Shown here: positions 45,153 to 56,903 of the stretch, piece by piece | How the letters are laid out: the number at the start of each line of letters is the position of its first letter | Numbering within the stretch: the stretch's first letter is position 1 | NCBI GenBank assembly: GCA_015501055.1 | Contig: JADNYV010000021.1 | Location: 124,001 to 188,000, forward strand | Direction of reading: 5' to 3' | DNA length: 64,000 bases | Origin: Mucidula mucida | Lineage: Eukaryota > Basidiomycota > Agaricomycetes > Agaricales > Physalacriaceae | Position numbers and translations under genes: made by a program | The notes under the pieces: model-generated | Databases searched by the model: none | The model's input: only the letters and a program-made list of their open reading frames with translations | Told to the model about the DNA's origin: nothing

Positions 45153-46435
45153 ATGTCCTCCCCCACCGTTGAATATCGAAGGTTGGGCTCATGCGGATTG
45201 AAGGTCTCTGTACCTATCGTGAGTGAAGAACTGTGTCCGGTAATGCGAGTACTCATCATGGTCCTGAACAGCTCGGAGCAATGAGCTTCGGCTCCCCAGC
45301 CTGGATTGTAAGCGATAGTGAGATTGTAATAGATAACTCTTGATGTCTCTATAGGACTGGGTGCTTGACGCGGAGCAATCGCTGCCCATCCTAAAAGCTG
45401 CCTGGGACCGTGGAATCAACACATTCGACACAGCCAATGTCTACTGCAATGGAGAATCCGAGCGCGTTATCGCTAAGTTTGTCGAAAAGGTGTTACACTC
45501 AAGCGTATTTCTGAAAACATATATCTGATTTATTATGTCGATCAGTACTCCATCCCCCGTTCCGAGATTCTCATCTTCACTAAATGCTACGGTCTCGTTG
45601 CCAAAGAGATTGGAATTCGCACCGTCTTTCATCCAGAGATGAAGAAAATCAGGGACTATGTCAATCAGTCGGGTCTGTCTCGTGCGGCGATCTTCAATGC
45701 TGTTGAGGCTTCACTGGCTCGGCTGAACACTACATACATCGACCTGCTTCAGATTCACCGCTTCGATCCCGACACGCCCATTGAAGAGACAATGAAAGCA
45801 CTTCATGACCTTGTCCAGTCTGGAAAAGTGCGTTATATCGGCGCGAGCTCAATGCGAGCTTGGCAGTTCTCCTTGATGAACGAAGTCGCCAACCGTCATG
45901 GGTGGACGGAGTTTGTGAGCATGCAGAACGAAGTATCACTGCTGTACCGTGAAGAGGTTTGTTCCTTCAGCACTAACTATTCGAGATCTCCTCTTATCGG
46001 GTATCCTTTAGGAACGGGAAATGCTTGCATACTGCAAATTCAAAGGCATCGGCGTCATTCCGTGGGGTCCCCTCAACGGCGGTGCTCTTTCACGACCAGT
46101 CGATCGCACAAATGACACTTTGCGTGGTGCTGCTAAACCGCCGCTGGAGGGACCGGACAAGGTCATCATATCTCGTGTAGAGGAGCTGGCGAAGAAGTAT
46201 GGTAAATCAATGACGCAGGTGGCGCTCGTTTGGGCAACAAGTAAAGTGACGAGTCCAATTGTTGGGACATCGTCGTTGCAGAGGTTGGAAGAGAACATCG
46301 ATATCGCGTTTGAGCTGAGCGAAGAAGATATCAAGTATCTCGAAGAGCCGTAGGTGATCTTCCCACTATCAGTGATATGTATTCTGAATCGGTTCAAATA
46401 GATATGTGCCGAAACCTGTTCGTGGTCATGCTTGA
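45153..46435 (+). CDS. Aldo-keto reductase
   Basis: Six exons: 45153-45218, 45272-45307, 45355-45489, 45546-45956, 46012-46349, 46402-46435; 339 residues, normal for the family. The catalytic tetrad is visible: Asp and Tyr in NTFDTANVY, Lys in ILIFTKCYG, His in IDLLQIHRFD. Near the end, VALVWATSKVTSPIVGTSSLQRLEENI is the NADPH-binding segment. It begins MSSPTVEYRRLGSCGLKVS. The best match is the AKR group of yeast YPL088W/aryl-alcohol dehydrogenase-like enzymes, which reduce aldehydes with NADPH in the cytosol. The exact substrate cannot be read. Confidence 0.92.
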
Positions 46436-46671
46436 GTTTGGATTCGAGTGACTCAGTGAAGGGGACGTAAATCATTTGGAAGGAGAGTCATGAACCACTG
46501 TATGAGTATTACACAATTGCGCGCGCAGTTTTGTTGCTAGTAATGTAAACCTCTCAAATCCACATACCTGTTTAGCCGACGGCAGGTGGCATTTCGGGTA
46601 ATTCCGTTGCAAGTCTCACCGAGCCACGACCTCCCTTCAACTCATCAGATCCAGATCTGACCAATTTTCAG
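46436..46671. other. Intergenic stretch
   Basis: Possible first exon and promoter of the F-box gene; no start could be fixed. Confidence 0.35.
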
Positions 46672-48294
46672 ACGCGTAAGCGTGTTCAATCTCTAAACTA
46701 CGCTTCGTTACTTATAGATCTGATATCCGACTTGGCCTGCCCGCAGTGTGGCTATGTTCGCGAGTCCGCATTTTCTCCTTCTGGGGTTACTAGCAGCCGC
46801 GTAGAGGCACTCCTCCTTTCAAACGAAGCGCCCATTGCACAGGAGCGAGACGAACTTCACTCACAGCTCGCCTCCGGTACAGCGTACATATCCTTTCTCG
46901 AGAAGCGGATCGAGCGCACTCGGGCTACACTCGATATCCTGCAGGCAGATCTTGCTCGTGTCCAGGAATGCACTCGGAAAACGAAGATCATCTTGCATCC
47001 TATTCGTACCCTTCCATCCGACGTCCTTCGCGAGATTTTTCTCGCGTCTATTGAAGGTGATGTTCCACCAGCGCGTTGGTCTTCGGTGGAGTCGTCCAGC
47101 ATGAAAAGCATGCAATGGGTCGTGTCCCATGTCTTTTCTTTTTGGCGCGAGACCGCGTTGTCTACTTCTCGTCTTCGGTCGAGGCTTTCCTTGACTTCCA
47201 GGACATTCATGGCTGCACAATCGGTACGGAGCGCCCTCCTCATCCGTATCCACATCAACCGTTCGCAATCTTTTGGTCTCGATGTTATCATAGCCAACCG
47301 GACGTCATGCAACTTTTCCTGTCACCCAGTCATGCCAATTCTTCTTCTCAGCGCACCCCGTTGGAATCCTTTTTCACTTTCAATTACACATCACGAAATC
47401 TCTGTCTTCCGTGATATACATCACTATTTTGAGCGACTGAAGCATCTTGAAATCTATGATCTGACTTTGACTGCCTCAAACCAGAATGTAGCCACACTCT
47501 TTGGCCACAATCATGGCTTAGAGTCCATAACGATGCACTACATGCATGGCTTGCATGAACTGTTACGCGTGGAACGGTTTGGAGGAATACGAGTCGTTTG
47601 TGATGCCGACTTACGCACTGTTATCCGACTTTTCAAGGCCCTCCCTCATCTGCGGCAGGTGGTATTGACCGACTTGGACTTGGGAACCGACCGTCATATG
47701 CGGCCATATTTCTTGATTTTGCGAGATATCCGAGATCTCTATCTTCAAGAGAACCGCGTGGATGGCTATGGAGTCATATCGGCTATACTCTCGTCTATCA
47801 GATTGCCGAATGTTGAAACGCTCAAGCTAGACTACCTCAACTTGGAAGACCAACTTTCGCACTCACAATTGTCGGAAATTACAAGCGGAAAACTTCAGCA
47901 TCTACATATCATCGTGCACGTCGGCGGGAGACAGGCGATATTGAAGCCGCTCATAGCACTCTTGCACAGCTCACTGCAGATCTCAACGCTTATCCTCGGA
48001 TTCAATCACGAATCAGATCTGGGACCGGTATTCTCTGCACTCATAGTGCCCGATGAGCGAGCTGGGCACGAAGTTCGTCTTCCTATGTTCGAATCTTTGG
48101 AGGTTGAGGCGGAATGGGGAGTACAGCCAGGTGCTGGTTTTATTTCGATGATTCGGTCGCGACGTGCAGGACAGACAGGTGTCGCGCTGCTTGGGACCTG
48201 CATTGTGAAGCATATTGCTCCCGATGGGCTCGATGAAGAATCATTCCATGCTTTCAACGATTTCTGTGAAGCCGGAATGGTCGGAGGGATATAA
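46672..48294 (+). CDS. F-box protein with coiled-coil leader, start uncertain
   Basis: The frame is open from a probable acceptor at 46671 to the TAA at 48294, but the first in-frame ATG is deep inside, so an upstream exon or a lost start must be assumed. It reads CPQCGYVRES, then LLLSNEAPIAQERDELHSQL with a coiled coil (SFLEKRIERTRATLDILQAD), then the F-box LHPIRTLPSDVLREIFLASI. The remaining 400 residues have irregular Leu-rich segments (LRQVVLTDLDL, VETLKLDYLNLEDQL). This layout is typical of the large agaricomycete F-box family, adaptors of SCF ubiquitin ligases. The CxxC at the start may be a remnant zinc site. Confidence 0.75.
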   Translation, partial: TRKRVQSLNYASLLIDLISDLACPQCGYVRESAFSPSGVTSSRVEALLLSNEAPIAQERDELHSQLASGTAYISFLEKRIERTRATLDILQADLARVQECTRKTKIILHPIRTLPSDVLREIFLASIEGDVPPARWSSVESSSMKSMQWVVSHVFSFWRETALSTSRLRSRLSLTSRTFMAAQSVRSALLIRIHINRSQSFGLDVIIANRTSCNFSCHPVMPILLLSAPRWNPFSLSITHHEISVFRDIHHYFERLKHLEIYDLTLTASNQNVATLFGHNHGLESITMHYMHGLHELLRVERFGGIRVVCDADLRTVIRLFKALPHLRQVVLTDLDLGTDRHMRPYFLILRDIRDLYLQENRVDGYGVISAILSSIRLPNVETLKLDYLNLEDQLSHSQLSEITSGKLQHLHIIVHVGGRQAILKPLIALLHSSLQISTLILGFNHESDLGPVFSALIVPDERAGHEVRLPMFESLEVEAEWGVQPGAGFISMIRSRRAGQTGVALLGTCIVKHIAPDGLDEESFHAFNDFCEAGMVGGI

Positions 48295-48522
48295 ATATAG
48301 TGTTGACCTATTTGGAGCTAACAGTCCAGCTTTTCTACAACCATTCGCTTTCTTGCTCGCATAATTATGCTGACATTCAAGACTGACTCAACTCCAGCAA
48401 AACTCCGTGTCTCAGCCGAGATCAGGGTGATCATTTACGCGACGCGTTATTTGTTTGCCAACAGCCTCGGCCATATTAAATCGTTCCACCTGCCATTCGT
48501 TTTAAGTTTTTCACATCCCACC

Positions 48523-50411
48523 ATGGTTGCGAACGACAGTCCTGGGATGCGGCAGCGAACAAATGGCAAGGCCAACGGGGCCACCGTCGCTGTGACCGAC
48601 GTGGGCAGAAAAATTGATCAGAAATTGGATCAGCATTCAGAGTAAGTCATGTTGATGTCGACTTTGTTCACAAAATTGGAAGGAGCTTCTCTAGGTACGA
48701 ATTTGGTGGTCCATGGGGCGTCTTGGCCATTATGACTGGCTTTCCCTTGCTCATGTACTATCTGTGGGTCTGTCTGTGGTTTTACGATGGTCAATTAGTG
48801 CACCCAACCTCAGTGGACGATATAAAACCGTTCCTGTTGCGCATTTGGAACCACATTCGCGAAGTGAGTGACTCGGTGATGGGTGCTGCCGCTACCTAAC
48901 ACCATATAGGATGCCAGTCCCAATCTTTACGCGTGGAAGGTGTACTCGGGCAACATTTTCTTCCAGCTATTTCTTGCTGCGGTTATTCCAGGATTCCAAC
49001 AAGAGGGTCTCCCCGTGCCCTCCCTGGGTTACAAAACTTTGATGTACAACTGCAACGCGCTCCCGTCGCTCTACGCCACCATGATCACTGCTGCCGGTTT
49101 GCACTACACGGGTGTTTTCCGTCTGACCGAGATCATCGATAACTACGGTCATCTCATGAGTGTCGCCATGATCTGGGGCTTTGCTGTCTCATTTGGCATG
49201 TACTTTATTGCGGTCGCCACTGGAACGCAGTTACGCATGTCCGGCAACTTCCTCTACGATGTCTTCATGGGCGCCTCCTTGAACCCTCGCATAGGGAGTA
49301 TCGATCTCAAAATGTGGGCCGAAGTGCGCATTCCCTGGGTTATCGTGTTCTTCTTGGCAGTCTCCGGCGGTTGCAAGCAGTACGAAGAGCTCGGATATGT
49401 GACGCCTGTTGGTCAAGCTTTGCAGTTTCATTTCAGCCCGTCTCTAATGTGACTGTTTCCCAGAACATGGCTTTCATGATCCTTGCTACCTGGTTGTATC
49501 TGAATGCCTGGTAAGCTTCATCCCTTGGCTTGTTCGGTGTCTCATCAAACATCGCAATAGTGGCAAAGGAGAGGAATGTATCCCACAGACCTGGGATATG
49601 TATCACGAAAAATGGGGTTTCATGGTCATCTTCTGGAACTTCGCCGGTGTCCCATTCGTAAGGCGTTGTCTATCCTTCAGAAAGTTCATCCATCAACGCT
49701 TGTTTCTAGTCGTACGTTTACTCGGTTGTCTATATGGCATCACACGATCCTTCGAAATATCAATTCTCGACGCCGACATATGTTATCCTGTATAGCACTC
49801 TCTTGGCTGCTTATTTCATGCAAGTATTTGTCTTCAACACCGTGTTGTTTAACTTATCACCAACAGTTGGGATACTGCCATGGCGCAGAAGAGTCACTTC
49901 AAGATGCAGCTCCAAGGAATTACTGAATTCCGCAAGGCCTTCCCCCAGTTGCCTTGGAACACCGTAAAGAACCCAACATTTGTTCAGACCGCCCACGGGT
50001 ATGTGCAGTTATCTTTGACTGGTCGAGTCCTTTGATGATTTACTCTGTTAGCAACCGCCTGTTGACGAGCGGATGGTGGGCCCACTCGCGTAAACCTGTA
50101 CGCGATCCCTTTACTTCGTCTGCGATGTGACGGATTTTGATTGTTTCCCTATAGAACTACGTCGCCGACTGGACTATGAGCTTCACATGGGGAGCTGTCA
50201 TTGGCTTCGCAACTCCCATTCCGTACTTCTATTCGGTCTTCTTCATAACTGTCTTGATTCATCGATGTGGACGAGACTTCGAGAGGTACGTCATTTCTTC
50301 TTTCGATATTCATGACCTCACCATGTTTTTAGATGCTCAGTCAAGTACGGAAAAGACTGGGAGCGTTACTGCTCAATAGTCAAGTACAAGTTCATTCCCG
50401 GCATCTTTTAG
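48523..50411 (+). CDS. ERG4: Delta(24(24(1)))-sterol reductase (ERG4)
   Basis: Ten exons: 48523-48641, 48695-48863, 48910-49407, 49464-49510, 49561-49657, 49710-49819, 49867-49998, 50052-50097, 50155-50285, 50333-50411; 475 residues (yeast Erg4 has 473). It begins [17 protein letters not shown]. Signature runs include [102 protein letters not shown] and [18 protein letters not shown]. It is a multi-pass ER enzyme that reduces the side-chain double bond in the last step of ergosterol synthesis, using NADPH. The intron at 49820-49866 has a GC donor (gcaagt) instead of GT, required to keep the frame. Confidence 0.95.
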
Positions 50412-51429
50412 ATATATACCAACTTAATCGCATACCTTTACGGGGAGACGCTTTGAGAAACGCTTTTACCGACGTCTATCAGTGCTACTTGCAGCAAAAA
50501 ACCTTAAAAAAGGTTTCATACCGCCAGGTAGCCAATGATTCACATTACCGTCTACGCGTTATGTCACTGTTGGGTGTCCCCACTCCAAAGACGCTGTCAA
50601 AACATGCTTCTCTCAACGAAGACGTTTTTTTTTCGACATGAGCATGGGTATCGCTGAATATTACTGGTTCAGAACAGGAACCGTTCACGTTGTTCGCATG
50701 TCAAGTGATTATCTGATAATTCTTCGACCGATTGTCACTGAATGTTATTGCTTTACTGTACTTGCATTCAGAATCCTATGTGACTGTACCCCTCCAAGAT
50801 GCCAGGTTTAGCGTGAGATTCGACGTGATAGATAGAACTGAAAAGTCTATTCTGGCGGTCTACAAAAATCTGCTCTATTTCAGACGGCTCCGAATTTGGA
50901 AAAGAAACAGGACCTTCGGGACCTGGCGGACCTGGTCCTGGTGACGGCGTGACGGCATTTTGATTTTTCTGATTCTCAAGGTCAACTGCTCGATCACACG
51001 ATCTACTAGTTCTGCGTCTTCTCACCGTGCTGCGAGCCCTATGCGAGGCCGTTGAAGTGTTATCATCTCATTTACTGGTCGTCAAGGCAGAAGATGGGCT
51101 GCGCGACAGATGCGTCCTATTGTAGTTTTAGGTGGGGGACTACTGCTGTTGTTGCAAGGTACGGGTGGGAACTGTCCTGGAAGCAACCCATCGAATCTTC
51201 TGAGAATTAGCATCTCAATGCGTACAGAGCGGGCCGTGGGTAGGATATACCTCGGTTGTTAGACCTGGTTAAAAGAGGGCCTTGCTTGATCAGGGCTAGA
51301 TTTGAGCGCAGGATACATGACGACCCCGGCAGCCGAGCCTCTTTACAAACTTTCACCACTCTGCTTCCTGTAGTTTTCTTGTTTCTCTTCTTCTTCGCAG
51401 AGGCTGGCCTCAATCCCCAGTAGCCGACC
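50412..51429. other. Intergenic stretch
   Basis: No supported gene; short frames on both strands without motifs. Confidence 0.4.
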
Positions 51430-52791
51430 ATGACTCTGTGGAACGATGCCACCAAGTACTTGCGGATTGTATGTCTTCGCGCGTCTCGTTCGAAGTTTTG
51501 ACTCATGATAACCAGGTCGCGCTTTCGTTCTTTGTATACGACTGGCTCTGCACTCTACCTGCGGAAATAAGACTATGTGCGTCTACTACTCTCGGAGAAA
51601 TATGTCATTAGTTGACATGTTCAACAGACAAGAAACAGTCGGGGTTCTTCCGAATGAGTGCGGCGTGTATCCTCCTCATCCTAACTCGGGTACGTACAGT
51701 CCAAGAACACTTCAGCGTAGCTAACTCTCTCTAGTATTTGGGACTCATTGCGTTGTGTCTCAATATCGCGGCGTTCTTCTCCCATGAGTTCACGGACGAA
51801 GCGTGCGCCGTGTTCTACCGATTTATGCCCATAACGCAGTGCTTTGCGTCATGGGCCAGTCATGCGGTTTTCGTCGTCCGGACTTCAGCGATATGCAATA
51901 AAGATTTCCGGACGACGATGGGTCTTACTGGATTCGCGATCATCGTTTCTGGCTTGGAGATGTTCGCGCAGTTGTATTCATTCCGCCGATACAAGGCAGG
52001 ATCATCGGGGAACTGCCTTATCCAATACAGCGACGATGTCAATGTCAGCTGGCTTTATTATCTGGTAAAGACTTTGTGTTCTCGTTCTAGGCGCGTACTG
52101 AACCCGGCTTAGGTCTCATCGCTGTTTGACCTGGTCGTAGTATTTCTGACCTACCGAGGTCTCTCCCTCAACTACGATGCCCGGAAGAGTAACAAATCAG
52201 GCTTCAGCAGCGTGCTTTGGAACTCCTCTCTCCTCTACTTCGCTACTACCACCGTCTTCAATTTGCTGAACCTCTCCTACTATGCGGTGTACCAGAACAG
52301 TAACGCGACTGTGCTATGTGCCATGGGAATTGCACTCACGAGTATGATGAGTTCCCGAGTCAGTACGTACCCCCACTTCGTTTTTCTGTCACATGAGCTG
52401 GTCAGCTAAACGCCAGTGCAGTTCTCAACCTCCACGACTATGTGAATCGCCCGATGAGCCTGACAATGACTGGCCTAAAATCGTCCCATGCTTCTAGGCC
52501 ACCTAGTCTGTGCCACTCACAGTCGCAGTCTGTGAACTCTAGTGCTGGTCCTGTGTCACCAATAAGTCACGCGGTAATATTGGCCTCTTTCCTTACGTGG
52601 CGCATGGTGCTGACACTGGGCTTCCTTCCTAGCATAAATCGTCTTTCCCCGCCATAGCCGAAGAGAGCGTCGGCAAAATCGATCGTGAACTTCCAGAGTT
52701 ACCACAGGATGCCGCCCTCCGTGCAGCACCTTGGGAATCCCACTGGATCCGCCAACCCCCCAGCAGCAAGGACCAATCTGATTATGTTTGA
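51430..52791 (+). CDS. DUF6533 integral membrane protein
   Basis: Seven exons: 51430-51468, 51516-51576, 51628-51689, 51735-52064, 52113-52362, 52422-52573, 52633-52791; 350 residues. The start MTLWNDATKYLRIVALSFFVYDWLCTLPAEIRLY is the DUF6533 signature, followed by KQSGFFRMSAACILLILTRYLGLIAL. About seven membrane helices are visible. The C-terminal 90 residues are soluble and Ser/Pro rich, ending QPPSSKDQSDYV. The family is widely multiplied in mushrooms and its function is unknown; the seven-helix plan suggests a receptor, by inference only. Confidence 0.85.
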
Positions 52792-54237
52792 ACTTTGATC
52801 GGTTCCTTCGAGCGTCAGACACACACACACACCTTTGGACATTTCTCTCCGTCTGACCGCAGTATTGCATTTAACTATGTTAAATACCTGTCTCTATGTC
52901 AGAGCGTGTTCATGACATCCCTATATCTATTCGTGGATCTGTGTCTGGCATAGAGTTTCCGCTTCCGTTCCTTTCTTTAGAGCTTCGAGTACTCCGTGAG
53001 CATTTAGAAGTGTCTGTTGTACCGATTAATTTTGCAAGTTGAAGTTGTTGGTTTACTATATGTTGTTGGAGCAAGTTGGCGCAGCGTCGACTAGGAACTG
53101 CCAGATTTATTCCGACTGACACAGAAGCTTTTGTTCTGACAGTCGCGCAGCGCTTCGCGCACGCTCTCCGAACATCGCACGACTCCAAGCCTGACGTCGA
53201 GGATACCATCTGCTTTATCTGAACAGGGCCTCGTTGAGGACATTGCCATTGGCTGAACAGTATCGGTACCGAAGGGCAACGAACATATATCGATACTCTG
53301 ACCGTCTTTTATATTGACCTTCTCTCGAACATCATGACGAACAGAAAGAACCACACCGTGTCCGTTAGGCGTATCGCTGGGAGAAAAAACACGACCATCC
53401 CTCATGGTCAGTGAAGGGTGCCTAGATCCACTGTCCCTGCTGCTCGTGACCCGGCCATTTTCCGACATGCCTTGTCCAGCTGAGCGCGCACGATGAATTG
53501 TTTCCTAGCGGGCCGGAAAGATGGAGGTCGACCCCCCACGATCTCTTGAAGAAAGCATTTCACAGCAGCTCGTAATCGGATGCCGCCACAAAGAGGCGCT
53601 TCTGAGAGTGATAGATGAAAGTAATGTCCTGACCAACGTGTCGAGATTTTAATAAACAAGATACAGATTCGGCAGGCATGTCAGCTATGCGAGGCTAAGC
53701 GTTCCTGATATACTATCTTTCATCAGGTTTCGCTTGATGCAGAGTACTTTGCTCGGATAGACGGAATAGAGTGTCGAACAAGACACCAGGCAACTGCGAA
53801 CTGACTCTCCGCGCATCAGAGTGATCCCAAAGAAGAGGCATCGTATACCAGAACAGTAGAGCACCCGAGGAAGTTTTTCCAAGCCCATTTCTCCGCAAGG
53901 TTTGCTGACGCTTAAGGTCCATGCGCGCGATAATCCTCATTCTGAGCATAGAATTGAAGTTCTGTGGCCCTAGAAAATCATAATAAGCATATCCTAGCGA
54001 AACATGCATGATAGCTCACCTATGCAAGTCGGGAATAAACCACCACATCACGTGTAAATCAACGAACAACATACAATTTTCAGCATACAAAAACTTGAAC
54101 GAACGTAACGATGCAACCATACTGAACGTCCAAATGCAAAATGGTAATACCACAGGCTGATTAGGTACGATGAGGGTATGCATAAATAAATACATGCCAT
54201 ATGCACTATTACAAGTGGATAAGTAAAAACGACAGCA
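52792..54237. other. Intergenic stretch with weak minus-strand frames
   Basis: A short AC repeat lies near 52,823. Minus frames at 53,091-53,468 and 53,713-54,009 show no motif and could not be joined; possibly a decayed gene. Confidence 0.4.
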
Positions 54238-56903
54238 TCATTGCCACAGGCCAAGATATGACCCAGCAGAAGTCACCATGCGCCCCATAATCGTCGAGCC
54301 TTCACCCGTCAAAGACCCCGAAGATACTCTTCGGTGATGTGAGTGCTTTGACGACGGCGATTCCCCGGATGGGCGTCCAGTAATGGGACGAGATTCAACG
54401 ACCGGCGCCGCAGCTTTAGCTGACGTCGACGATCGCGAAGTCAACATGCGTTCCGGTGAATTGGCGGGTGTCGGCGTTAACGAAGGCTCTCTAGGCTCCT
54501 CAGTAATCGCGAAAGCATCCACACTTTGCGTCGGCGTTTCACCCTCGGTCAGCGAAGAGCCCGCATCAGGACTCACGCTGCTCCCACTGTCACTGTGCGC
54601 TCCTTCCCTACGTCTCCGTTTTCTCTCCTTATGAGAATCCTTGTCGGCACGTCCATTTGCGTAAACCCCTCCAGCAACAGCACCAATGCAGCCGCCATCA
54701 GGTGACAAGCTTCCCATGGGAGAGGTCGAGGAACCACCCATACTCCGTGATCGTTCACGATCCGAAGTCCACGACGCCGTTCGAGTTAACGACCGTCCTC
54801 GCGGCGAATCGCCTGTTACTGGTTCAGCAGATCGACCGCGGGACGGAGGTGATAATAATGAAGAAGATGACGAAGAGGGATGAGAACGACAGGCGCTTGG
54901 GGAGGTGAGGTGGATGGTGGCGGGTTGGGATATTCACAGGCGCAGTAGACACTGGCGGTTGCGTCGGCTGAACTTGGGCTGCTCGAGGTGGCGAGGTCGA
55001 GGCGGATTGCGGTGGGGTTATCTCTATCCGCTCTTCTTCGCCTCTATTACTCAACTCCTGCTGCTCTTGCCGCTTCGCTCTACTTGGATGTGACCGTCCA
55101 AAATAATCCTCTCCAAAGCCAAGGTCCATGTCGGTGTCAGCATCACCAATCGAGAAATATGCGCCGCGGTGATGGAACGTTTCTTCCTCATCGTCGACAT
55201 CATTCACCTTTGGTACATATACCAATTCGACAGATTCATCACCGAAATGAGTGTATCCTTCGTCACTCCAGGACTCGTCACCAAAACTATCCATCCACTG
55301 TGTGCGATGTGTGGTGTGATGGTTAACACCAAATCCATCCCATGCATTCCCACCGCCAACCTTGAGCATGGTTGGCGCTATGGGGGCAATGGTTGTTACG
55401 CTAGGTGCATTGGAAAGCTGACCCAAGGAAGAACTGGAAGATGAACTGGAAGACGACGAAGAGTGCGACTTGACGGAACCTGGACGTAATGTGGACGCGG
55501 AAGACGAATTCCTCCTTCTAGACGATGCAGTATACGTGCGTTTCCGGGATCCAGATGATGAAGCCGACGAGGAAGTGGAAGTAGAGGAAGTGGAAGATTT
55601 AGAGTGCGACCGAGGGGCCGAAGCGGAGGGCCGACGAGGCGGACGCATTTGTATAATACCGTCGTCTTCCTCGTCGCTGTCATTAGAGGGCGGATATGAA
55701 GAGGGTATGTCCGCGTCAGAGTCCTCCGAGTCCGTACATATCGCAAATTCGTTATCGGCATCAGTTGTCCGTTTCCAGTCACCTTCGTCTGAAGACTCTA
55801 CATCTTCATCGTACCTGGAACGTTGTTGTAAGCCGGCGGTGAAATCGGATAACGAGGACATGAACACCTACCCTCGTTCATCTCCCACTTCTTCGATCTC
55901 GTCGTCGTCGGCTTCTTGGTAATTGACGTCCCAATTGACACCTTGGTACCAGTGCGCCCGTCCCATCCGCTTCTTACTTTCGAAGAAGAGCGGCTTTTGG
56001 GTTTGTCGATGGCGATACACTGTTCTACAAAGGTATTGAACGTAATGTGTTTCGACTTCTTCCTGATGTGGCCAGTAAGATGGGTCGGTGTGTCGAGTCT
56101 GTACCTGAGGGCGAAGGGGTCTTGGAGGAAGGCGCGTGGTTGATGTGTGACTGGAAATAGCCATTGAGGTTGGTGCCGCTATATGCGTGGCTGGACTTCA
56201 ATCCAGAATTGGGAGGCTCGACCCGGGGTGGCGAATCTTTGCGGAATGCTCTATTCGGCTTGCTGAGGCGGGTCAAGTGGGTGTCCGACTTGGTATGCGG
56301 GAGGGGACGACGCGGTCCAGGGAGAGCAGGCTGGGCCCCGTCGTCGTCTTTGTCGTCGTCTTCGTCCTGACTGTGCTCACTGTCGCTTTCAGGCGGGCTG
56401 AAGACGGGGCTCTGAGGCAGGTCGGAGGTCAGAAATTCGCTGAGGTTTCGGTGTTTCAAAATTGGCTTGTGTTTGGGCTGCGACAGGTCAAGATGGTCGT
56501 TGGGAGTGACTGTCGACCTGCGCGGAGGAGGCGTCCACTCTACAGCAGTATGCAGCGGGCCATACAGCCAAGTAACATCAGAGTCTTTCAGCCTGTAGAA
56601 AGACTATAAGCCTGGCCCATTTTCAATCAACATTGAGACAGACCAGTTGAGCGTTTCGGGCGAGATGGTCTTGAGCTTGTTCCTCTGTTTCCACCAAGTC
56701 CGCCAGCTTGCGTTCTCAAGCCGCATACCGTTCGCAATTTCGTTCTTCTGTCTCGTCATATTGCGCCAAGAGCGCCAGACATCCTCCTCCTGCCATTCAT
56801 GGCTCAGATAGTCGACCTGTCCGCGGGGAAGGGTCGTCACTGCAGAGTCGTCGTTCGAGTTGGTCGAGACAGACACCAGCAGTACGGGCAGGTAGCTGGC
56901 CAT
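54238..56903 (-). CDS. DUF1752 (GATA/AreA-type) protein, Reg1/Mks1-like
   Basis: Exon 1 is 56903-56644; the chain continues at 56592 and ends at 54238. The N-terminus has the DUF1752 core: VDYLSHEWQEEDVWRSWRN, ANGMRLENASWRTWWK, LKTISPETLNW. Then KPILKHRNLSEFLTSDL and, after an intron with a weak donor (gtcaca, about 56,158-56,112), KHITFNTFVEQCIAI, a motif shared with fungal Reg1-type regulators of protein phosphatase 1. Acidic, Ser-rich and basic blocks follow, with LLSPPSRGRS and a final SAGSYLGLWQ. Two frame changes, near 55,950-56,000 and near 54,860-54,990, need introns I could not place with confidence. The role is likely glucose or nitrogen repression, by family. Confidence 0.7.

Noticed and set aside
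52823..52840. AC dinucleotide repeat
   Set aside because: Too short to be more than a chance microsatellite.
53091..54009. Minus-strand frames that might form a gene
   Set aside because: No family motif, no consistent splice chain and no credible start; left as an unassigned stretch.
54905..56609. Plus-strand frames opposite the DUF1752 gene
   Set aside because: Mirror the Ser/Asp-rich minus-strand coding sequence.
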